A stretch of 64,000 nt of DNA from an uncultured Alphaproteobacteria bacterium. Its GTDB lineage: Bacteria; Pseudomonadota; Alphaproteobacteria; Rhodobacterales; Rhodobacteraceae. The stretch spans positions 1 through 64,000 of the forward strand of contig CACDWF010000003.1 of the NCBI GenBank assembly GCA_902556405.1, in the 5' to 3' direction. The notes under the pieces were generated by a model. The model searched no databases and was not told the origin of the DNA. It saw only the letters and a list, made by a program, of their open reading frames with translations. How positions within the stretch are numbered: position 1 is the stretch's first letter; every line of letters starts with the position of its first letter. A program made the position numbers and the translations under genes. Positions 16,545 to 23,588 of this stretch are shown here, one piece after another.

Positions 16545-17819
16545 TTAATCTTGCTTATCTAACTGCTTTTCATACGCTTCTTGGATAGACTTTAGTTCTT
16601 CAATTGCTGCACGAATATCAGAGCTATCGGTCACATTAATTTCAACTCTTTTCCCTTTATGTGATAATCTAATTTTATCTTGATTATGAGACTTTAATTT
16701 TTTGACCTTATAAACCCCTATAGGCCTGACAAAACCTTTAGGTGTAAATTCTTTGAAAAACTCAGTTTCTACTTCATTTGAAATAAGGTTTTTTGTGTTT
16801 TCATCAACAAGCATATCATCAACTTCTGCCATTGACTGAAGTCTTGCAGCAAGATTCACAGGGCTTCCAAGTATAGTATAATCTAATCGTAAATCCGAAC
16901 CAAAGTTCCCTACAGTACAAAACCCATTTGATATACCCATCCTAACTGATATACCTTCAACTGCTCCCAAGCCCCTCCAATGTGTTTGCAATTCCTTTAC
17001 TCTTTCCTGCATATCTATGGCCATTTCTATACACTTTAGAGCATCATCAGTTTCCCCCAGGGTCTCTGGATCACCAAAAAAAACCATTAGAGCGTCTCCA
17101 ATAAATTTATCAATTGTGCCGCCGTGTTTAATTGCTATTGTTGACATTTCTGACAGATAGGAATTGATGATCAGGGCCAGTTTTTCAGGCTCCATTTTGT
17201 CAGTCAAATCAGTAAAACTTACGATATCAGAAAAAAATACTGTTAAGTTCTTCCTACTATGAGAAACCCCCTGGTCTTTTTCTTCATCAAAAATATTCTT
17301 ATAAATTTGAGGAGACAGATATTTTGCTAGCCTGGTTGCTAAGCTTTCGAGTTTTTTACTTTTTTCTTCGATTATTTGTTTGTCTTTTAATTGCCCTTCT
17401 ATAAGTAAGTCTCGTTGCTTTGTTAACTCATGTTCATTCGTTCTATCTACAAATTGACCTTGAATTCCGTTTAAGTATTCAAAATCGGAACTTTTTGTTT
17501 TTGTTGAGAGTAGTGAAAAAAGTCTCTCTTTATCATCAATAATAATCTTGACCTTCGGGATTAATACAGAGCCCTTATTGTGGATTTCATTCTCAAAAAG
17601 TTGTATCTGTTCGTCTGTTATACCTAGCTGCTTTAAAATATCTGGAAAGTATGCATCTTTGACATTGCCTAGAACCGGGAAAAAGCCTTTGAAATTTTTG
17701 TTGACCTTTTTAACTCTCAAATCCTTATCTGCATAGTAACAAGCAGTAATAGCGTTCTCAAAATTGAAAAAGCTTAAATCTACGACCCTATCAGGATTGA
17801 AAAAATCTTGGAAATTCAT
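16545..17819 (-). CDS. PAS-like domain plus class III adenylate cyclase
   Basis: A 424-residue cytoplasmic protein with a PAS-like sensor (about 20-125), a coiled-coil linker (about 128-165) and a class III cyclase domain (about 190-370). Metal-binding Asp198 (FFSDIV) and Asp242 (GDALM) are present. Lys238 and Asp313 (RLDYTILG) are the pair that selects adenine, and Asn322/Arg326 stabilise the transition state, so it should make cAMP. No transmembrane segment is present. About 55 residues follow the cyclase domain, ending in a charged helical tail (SIQEAYEKQLD). The signal sensed by the PAS region is unknown. It stands alone as a transcription unit. Confidence 0.9.
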   Translation of the reverse strand: MNFQDFFNPDRVVDLSFFNFENAITACYYADKDLRVKKVNKNFKGFFPVLGNVKDAYFPDILKQLGITDEQIQLFENEIHNKGSVLIPKVKIIIDDKERLFSLLSTKTKSSDFEYLNGIQGQFVDRTNEHELTKQRDLLIEGQLKDKQIIEEKSKKLESLATRLAKYLSPQIYKNIFDEEKDQGVSHSRKNLTVFFSDIVSFTDLTDKMEPEKLALIINSYLSEMSTIAIKHGGTIDKFIGDALMVFFGDPETLGETDDALKCIEMAIDMQERVKELQTHWRGLGAVEGISVRMGISNGFCTVGNFGSDLRLDYTILGSPVNLAARLQSMAEVDDMLVDENTKNLISNEVETEFFKEFTPKGFVRPIGVYKVKKLKSHNQDKIRLSHKGKRVEINVTDSSDIRAAIEELKSIQEAYEKQLDKQD

Positions 17820-17930
17820 AAACGTTCAATGCCCTTTTGCGAGTATGATAATAGATTATCCAAATTTACCCTTACTAATGAAAACGATGACCTGGTTGAT
17901 ATTATTATTTAATTCAAAAAATGAACACAC

Positions 17931-19352
17931 CTAATTAAATTTTTGCGGCACTATTTCTGAACAAGAGAATATGGTTTCATACTTTTTTGCGAACGCAATT
18001 AAATCTATATCGGATTTTCTCTTTCCTATTATTTGCATTCCCATGGGCAGTCCATTTCTATTTAAACCCAAAGGAACGGAGATAGTTGGCAGCCCCAGAA
18101 TACTTGATAAAACCACAATATCCATCCACTGATGATATGTCTCCATTTGTTTACCATTGATGCTAGAGGGATAAGGAATGTCTTTATTGAAGGGATACAC
18201 CTGTGCAACTGGCAGCGCCAAATAATCATATTTTTTAAAAATCGAGTTAACTTCATTTTTCCACAGTGATCTCCACACTAGTGCTTCTTCAAGATCCGTT
18301 TCTCTAACCACTTGACCATTTTTAATTTCCCAATCGACGGTAAGGATTTTTTCATCTGAACTCAGATTGTAATTTAAAAATTCGTCATACAAACTTTTTG
18401 ATCGTAATATTTTCCAGCTATTGCTCAAGTGATAAGGGTTGGCTTCCGGCTCTACTTCTTCTACAACAACTTTATTTTGGGCTAGAAAAAAAAGAGTTTT
18501 CTTACACTGTTCCAATATTTCTTCTTCAACCTGGTAGTAACCACCTAAATCATTTAACCAGGCAATTTTTCGTTCATGTAATTTATCATCACTAAGGTAT
18601 ACATCATCAAATGAGAAATCTAAATCAAATGAAAAAGGGTCGGATTTATGTGACCCCGATACGATATCAAGAAAATAAGCCAAATCTTCAGGTGTTTTTG
18701 CTAAAGCGCCCAAAGTTGATAAAATGGGCAATTTTTTGTGCCTTGTCTTTGATCTTTCCTCGGGGATAAGTCCCGGTGTTGGCCTAAACCCATACAAATT
18801 ACAATAGGCAGCCGGATTTCTGCATGAGCCCATCATATCAGAGCCATCAGCTATCGGTATTAAATCAGCAGCGATAGAGGCTGCTGCACCACCACTGGAA
18901 CCACCGGCAGTTTTTGACACATCATAAGGATTGGCGGTAGCGCCAAAAGCTCTATTAAATGTGTGCGAACCAAGCCCCCACTCCGGCGTATTTGTTTTTC
19001 CAATAATCAAAGCACCACTATCAATTAACCGATCGACAATAATACTATTTTTTTTTGCTACATTATTTTTATATTTCGGCACTCCATAGGTTGTTGGTAG
19101 GCCTTTTACATCAATCAAATCTTTTACAGCCAGAGGAACGCCGAAAAGACTTTTTGTTTTTTTTTGCACGGAACAACCTTTTAAGTTTTCAAGATCCTTT
19201 ATAACTTCATCTATGCTCCTAAGAGAAACGAGCGCATTAAGACTGGGATTGAATTTATTTATTCTGGAGAAATAGTGTTGTAATAGCTCTTTCTCAGAAA
19301 TTTTTCTATCTTTCAAAAGTCCAATAATTTCTTTCAGCGAGTGTTTTTCCAT
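17931..19352 (-). CDS. Amidase signature family enzyme
   Basis: A 473-residue amidase with a complete Ser-cisSer-Lys triad: Lys77 (PLAVKDLID), Ser152 in TAGGSSGG and nucleophile Ser176 in MMGSCRNPA. The spacing of 75 and 24 residues fits the family. It hydrolyses a carboxamide or amide in the cytoplasm. It is not GatA of the amidotransferase, as no gatB or gatC lies nearby. It diverges from the acyl-CoA/betaine operon at 19497, so it could release an acid that this operon degrades; that is inference. Confidence 0.88.
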   Translation of the reverse strand: MEKHSLKEIIGLLKDRKISEKELLQHYFSRINKFNPSLNALVSLRSIDEVIKDLENLKGCSVQKKTKSLFGVPLAVKDLIDVKGLPTTYGVPKYKNNVAKKNSIIVDRLIDSGALIIGKTNTPEWGLGSHTFNRAFGATANPYDVSKTAGGSSGGAAASIAADLIPIADGSDMMGSCRNPAAYCNLYGFRPTPGLIPEERSKTRHKKLPILSTLGALAKTPEDLAYFLDIVSGSHKSDPFSFDLDFSFDDVYLSDDKLHERKIAWLNDLGGYYQVEEEILEQCKKTLFFLAQNKVVVEEVEPEANPYHLSNSWKILRSKSLYDEFLNYNLSSDEKILTVDWEIKNGQVVRETDLEEALVWRSLWKNEVNSIFKKYDYLALPVAQVYPFNKDIPYPSSINGKQMETYHQWMDIVVLSSILGLPTISVPLGLNRNGLPMGMQIIGKRKSDIDLIAFAKKYETIFSCSEIVPQKFN

Positions 19353-19385
19353 AATGTTTTTATGAGAGCCTAAGTTGAGTTTCTT

Positions 19386-19404
19386 TTAGAATTGCAATTT
19401 CTAA
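19386..19404. promoter_or_regulatory. Inverted repeat in the amidase / betaine-operon divergent spacer
   Basis: TTAGAA and TTCTAA flank ATTGCAAT-like bases between two divergent start codons. A second inverted pair, TTTGAT and ATCAAA, lies about 20-45 bases further toward the operon. The pattern suits an operator for a dimeric repressor. The region is AT-rich, so chance symmetry is possible. Confidence 0.25.
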
Positions 19405-19496
19405 TTTCTGTTACTTTTGATTTTGTTTTTTATCAAATTTAGGATTAGGATTAAACTAACTTTAAAATTTTTACAAGTTATAGGATCATCAGAGCA

Positions 19497-20657
19497 GTGT
19501 ATTTAGAATTAACTGACGAGCAATCTATGATAGTTGATACAACCAGAGATTTTCTGGAAAAAGAAATTTATCCTCACGAAAAAATTGTTGAAAAAACTGG
19601 GGAAGTTCCTAGAGAATTAGGAGCAGAAATTGCAAAGAAATGTAAAGCAATAGGCTTTTTTGCAGCTAACTTCCCGGAGGAACTAGGGGGCGGTGGAATG
19701 AATCATTTAGAGTTTACTCTTTTAGAGAGAGAACTCGGTAGAGGTTCGAATGCCTTAACGGTTTTTTTTGGTAGGCCGTCTGGTATCCTTATGGCTTGCA
19801 ATAATCTACAAAAGGATAAGTATCTTATCCCCGCAATCAAAGGTGAAAAGTTTGATGCACTAGCAATGACAGAGCCAGGTGCCGGTTCCGATGTTAGAGG
19901 GATGGAATGCACTGGACAAAGAAAGGGTGGCGACTGGATTGTAAATGGAACCAAACACTTTATAAGTCATGCCGACATAGCTGACTTTGTTATTGTTTTT
20001 ATTGCAACTGGGGAAGAGGAAACAGAAAAAGGTAAAAAGAAAAAAATCTCCTGTTTTCTTGTGGATAGAGGCACGCCAGGATTTGAAATATGTGGCGGAT
20101 ACAACTCTGTATCCCATAGAGGATACAAAAATTGTATTTTAAGGTTTGACGAATGTCGACTATCCGATGATCAAATTTTGGGTGAAGTCCATAGAGGTTT
20201 TGATATTGCTAATGAATGGCTCTACGCGACACGATTAACTGTTGCCGCGACATCAGTAGGTAGAGCAAGAAGGGCTTTCGAATTGACACTTCCCTTTACC
20301 ACTGAGAGACAACAGTTTGGAAAAAAAATTAGTCAGTTCCAAGGAGTAAGTTTTCAGCTTGCAGATATGATTACTGAAATCGATGCTGCCGACCTTCTTA
20401 CACTATCTGCTGCATCAAAATTGGATAATAAAATTCCAGCAAACAGAGAGATAGCATCAGCAAAGCTATATGCAACGGAAATGTTGGCTAGAGTAACAGA
20501 TACTTGTATTCAGCTACATGGTGGGATGGGATTGATGGATGACCTTCCTTTTGAGCGTTTTTGGAGAGACGCACGAATTGAAAGAATTTGGGATGGAACA
20601 TCGGAAATCCAAAGACATATTATTAGTCGGGAACTTCTGAGACCTTTGGGTGGATAA
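19497..20657 (+). CDS. Acyl-CoA dehydrogenase with Asp at the catalytic Glu position
   Basis: A 386-residue FAD enzyme with the family's motifs AMTEPGAGSD (about 123-132) and the C-terminal RIWDGTSEIQR. The usual catalytic Glu of YEGT is Asp366 here, and the alternative Glu site on helix G (Thr245 in ATRL) is also absent. The start is GTG 19497. It is the first gene of an operon with an ADP-forming CoA ligase (three bases downstream), a CaiD-like dehydratase and a DMGDH-like flavoprotein. By position it could play the part of CaiA (crotonobetainyl-CoA / gamma-butyrobetainyl-CoA step), but the substrate is not shown by sequence. Confidence 0.9.
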   Translation: MYLELTDEQSMIVDTTRDFLEKEIYPHEKIVEKTGEVPRELGAEIAKKCKAIGFFAANFPEELGGGGMNHLEFTLLERELGRGSNALTVFFGRPSGILMACNNLQKDKYLIPAIKGEKFDALAMTEPGAGSDVRGMECTGQRKGGDWIVNGTKHFISHADIADFVIVFIATGEEETEKGKKKKISCFLVDRGTPGFEICGGYNSVSHRGYKNCILRFDECRLSDDQILGEVHRGFDIANEWLYATRLTVAATSVGRARRAFELTLPFTTERQQFGKKISQFQGVSFQLADMITEIDAADLLTLSAASKLDNKIPANREIASAKLYATEMLARVTDTCIQLHGGMGLMDDLPFERFWRDARIERIWDGTSEIQRHIISRELLRPLGG

Positions 20658-20659
20658 AA

Positions 20660-22720
20660 TTGGCTAGGTCGTTAAATAGGCTTTTAAGACCAAAAACTAT
20701 CGCCGTTTATGGAGGGAGTTGGTCTAAAAATGTTGTGAAAGAACTAAAAAAGAATTCATTTTTAGGTGAGATCTGGGCTGTTCACCCCACAAAAAAAACT
20801 ATAGGGGGAGTCAAGTGTCATAGAACAACTTTTGACCTGCCATCGTCTCCAGATGCCGTTTTTGTTGGGGTTAATAGAGAAAAAACTGTTTCAATTATCG
20901 AAGAACTATCCGTGGTAGATGCAGGAGGAGTTGTATGTTTCGCTTCAGGGTTTTCCGAAACATCAGTTGATGATACATCAGACCAGGGTAAGACACTACA
21001 GGATAAAATTGTTAAAGCAGCCGGGCAAATGCCCATATTAGGTCCAAACTGTTACGGCTTCATAAATTATTTAGACAATGCATTTATTTGGCCTGACCAG
21101 CATGGTGGAGAACAGGTCAATAAAGGAGTCGCTATACTGACGCAAAGTTCCAATATTGCGATTAATTTGACCATGCAGTGCAGAGGCCTTCCTATTGCTT
21201 ATGTCATAACAGTTGGCAATCAGGGTCAGCTTAATCAAGCTCAAATAGCTTTGGAGTTATTACAAGACTCAAGAGTAACTGCTGTTGGCCTCCATATCGA
21301 GGGGATAGTAAATCCCAAAGATTTTGAAAAGTTGGCAAGAGAAGCTAAAACTTTAAAAAAAGGAATCGTAGCTTTAAAGGTAGGTAAATCGCGGTTAGCA
21401 GAAAATGCTACTGTTTCTCACACTGCCTCGATGGCAGGAAATTATCAAGGAGCAATAGCTCTACTCAACAAATTAGGTATTTCAACTGTTGATGGTCTTG
21501 AGAGCTTTTTAAATACATTAATGATTTTACATGTTCATCAACCGATAAGCGGTAATAAAATTGCCTCACTGTCCTGTTCTGGTGGAGAGGCAAGCCTAAT
21601 TGCTGATTTAGCTGAACAATTTAATTTTAGGTTTCCAAAACTTAGCTCTAAACAAAAAAGAAAACTTAAGTCCGCGTTAGGTGATTTAGTTCATTTATCT
21701 AATCCTTTAGATTATCAAACATATGTTTGGAATGACCAAGTCAAGCTGACTGAGGCATTTAAAAGTATGATGGAAGAAACATATGATTTCTTATTTATAA
21801 TTATGGATCTGCCAAAACAAGGTCGCTGTTCCTCAGATTCCTGGCATCCAGCAATTGCGGCGCTAAAAGAAGCTAAAAAAATTGCAAAATGCCCAGTCGG
21901 GCTAATAGCGTCACTTGAAGAAAATATGCCGGAAAAGTTTGCAAAGGACTTAATAAAACATTCAATAATTCCACTGACTGGATTAGAAAATAGTCTTGCT
22001 GCTGTAAAGGCATTACAAAATGTGAGTATACAGTGGAAAATAAAGTGCACTCCATCAATTATATGGGAACGCTGGCCGAATGAAAAATCTCGTTTACTAG
22101 ATGAGTACCAATCAAAAAAAATTTTAAGTAGAATAGGCATTAATGTTCCAAAAGGTTTTGTAATTACCGATAAAAATTCTCTCTTAAATAAATTTAGAAC
22201 TATCAAAAAAACTGTTTGCTTAAAAGCCATGGGCATTAATCACAAGACAGATGCTTCCGGAGTAGTTCTTGGAATAGATAATGAAAACGAACTGCTTAAT
22301 AAATTTAACAATATGAAGAGATTAACTGGGTCAAAAGAATTTCTAATAGAGCGCCAAGTAGATAATTGTTTAGTAGAGCTTTTAATTGGAATTGTAAGAG
22401 ATCCACAACATGGGTTTATGATAACTATAGCAGAGGGTGGAGTTCTATCAGAGTTGCGAAAAGACTCTGTTACCTTGTGTATGCCGTGTAAAAAGACTGA
22501 GATAGCAAGGGCATTAGAAAAATTAAAAATATGGCCTTTATTAAATGGGTACAGAAATAAAAAAGCTGCTAATATCGACAATATAGTTTTGGCAATATTT
22601 TCACTGCAAAGTTATGCTTTAACGGAGAGAGCTAGATTAGTTGAATTGGAAATAAACCCTCTTTTAGTAAAATCAAATCAGGTTATTGCAGCTGATGCAC
22701 TTATAAGAGAAAATTATTAA
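20660..22720 (+). CDS. Acyl-CoA synthetase, ADP(NDP)-forming, fused alpha-beta
   Basis: A 686-residue fusion with a CoA-binding Rossmann domain (about 1-130, ILGPNCYGF), a succinyl-CoA-ligase-like domain with the phosphohistidine motif SHTASMAG (His254), and a C-terminal ATP-grasp domain (about 470-686). It makes an acyl-CoA from acid, CoA and ATP with ADP and Pi as products. The start is a TTG at 20660 with GGTGGA upstream, inside the end of the dehydrogenase gene. In the operon it would activate the substrate that the dehydrogenase and CaiD-like protein use. Known carnitine loci use the AMP-forming CaiC or the CoA transferase CaiB instead. Confidence 0.92.
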   Translation: MARSLNRLLRPKTIAVYGGSWSKNVVKELKKNSFLGEIWAVHPTKKTIGGVKCHRTTFDLPSSPDAVFVGVNREKTVSIIEELSVVDAGGVVCFASGFSETSVDDTSDQGKTLQDKIVKAAGQMPILGPNCYGFINYLDNAFIWPDQHGGEQVNKGVAILTQSSNIAINLTMQCRGLPIAYVITVGNQGQLNQAQIALELLQDSRVTAVGLHIEGIVNPKDFEKLAREAKTLKKGIVALKVGKSRLAENATVSHTASMAGNYQGAIALLNKLGISTVDGLESFLNTLMILHVHQPISGNKIASLSCSGGEASLIADLAEQFNFRFPKLSSKQKRKLKSALGDLVHLSNPLDYQTYVWNDQVKLTEAFKSMMEETYDFLFIIMDLPKQGRCSSDSWHPAIAALKEAKKIAKCPVGLIASLEENMPEKFAKDLIKHSIIPLTGLENSLAAVKALQNVSIQWKIKCTPSIIWERWPNEKSRLLDEYQSKKILSRIGINVPKGFVITDKNSLLNKFRTIKKTVCLKAMGINHKTDASGVVLGIDNENELLNKFNNMKRLTGSKEFLIERQVDNCLVELLIGIVRDPQHGFMITIAEGGVLSELRKDSVTLCMPCKKTEIARALEKLKIWPLLNGYRNKKAANIDNIVLAIFSLQSYALTERARLVELEINPLLVKSNQVIAADALIRENY

Positions 22721-22731
22721 ACGGCAGGAAA

Positions 22732-23523
22732 ATGGCAATAAAGGCGAATGAATTAAAAACAAAAATCAGGGGAGCAATACTTGAGGTCACGCTCAACCGC
22801 CCTAAGGCAAATGCCATCGATCTGCTTACCAGCCAAAGGATGGGTGAAATCTTTATGGAATTCAGAGATAATCCAAAACTACGCGTAGCTATTTTACGAG
22901 CTGAGGGAGAGAAATTTTTCACTGCAGGTTGGGACTTAAAAGCAGCAGCTGATGGAGATGCTGTAGATGGCGACTATGGCATTGGAGGTTTTGGAGGACT
23001 TCAAGAACTTGGGAACCTCAATAAGCCGGTAATTTGCGCTGTAAACGGTATTTGTTGCGGTGGTGGATTAGAGATAGCTTTGTCTTGTGACCTTATTATC
23101 TGCTCAGAAAACGCTACCTTTGCATTACCCGAAATTCGTTCGGGGACTGTTGCCGATGCGGCCTCTATTAAGCTTCCAAAAAGAATACCGTATCATGTTG
23201 CTATGGACCTTTTGTTGACGGGGCGATGGTTTGATGCCCAAGAGGCAATGTCGTATGGGTTAATAAAAGAAATAGTAACACTCGATCAGCTAAGAAAAAA
23301 AGCATGGAACTTAGCCGAAATTTTAGCAAGTGGACCACCTCTAGTTTATGCAGCCATTAAAGAAATTGTGCGTGAAGCAGAGGATTTAAAATTTCAAGAT
23401 GCCTTAAACAGAATAACCAAGAGGCAATTTAAAACTGTTGATCATTTATATTCGAGTGAAGATCAAATTGAGGGTGCAAAAGCATTTGCTGAAAAACGAG
23501 ATCCAAAGTGGAAAGGAAAATAA
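22732..23523 (+). CDS. caiD: Carnitinyl-CoA dehydratase-like enoyl-CoA hydratase
   Basis: A 263-residue crotonase that resembles E. coli CaiD closely in two places: FFTAGWDLKAAADGDA with a Gly-rich stretch behind it, and the C-terminal EGAKAFAEKRDPKWKGK. The two catalytic glutamates are present, Glu114 in GGGLE and Glu134 in ALPE. CaiD interconverts crotonobetainyl-CoA and L-carnitinyl-CoA. This is remembered similarity, not an alignment, so a related beta-hydroxyacyl-CoA substrate is possible. It starts 11 bases after the CoA ligase. Confidence 0.82.
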   Translation: MAIKANELKTKIRGAILEVTLNRPKANAIDLLTSQRMGEIFMEFRDNPKLRVAILRAEGEKFFTAGWDLKAAADGDAVDGDYGIGGFGGLQELGNLNKPVICAVNGICCGGGLEIALSCDLIICSENATFALPEIRSGTVADAASIKLPKRIPYHVAMDLLLTGRWFDAQEAMSYGLIKEIVTLDQLRKKAWNLAEILASGPPLVYAAIKEIVREAEDLKFQDALNRITKRQFKTVDHLYSSEDQIEGAKAFAEKRDPKWKGK

Positions 23524-23588
23524 TTTATTAGTTTCAACTCAAGTACTGGAAATTGGAGAAAAATGTTTATTCTAAAAAGGGGGGAAGT

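Noticed and set aside
21715-22236. 173-codon minus-strand ORF inside the CoA ligase gene
   Set aside because: Antisense to a conserved ATP-grasp coding region; no ribosome site or recognisable motif.
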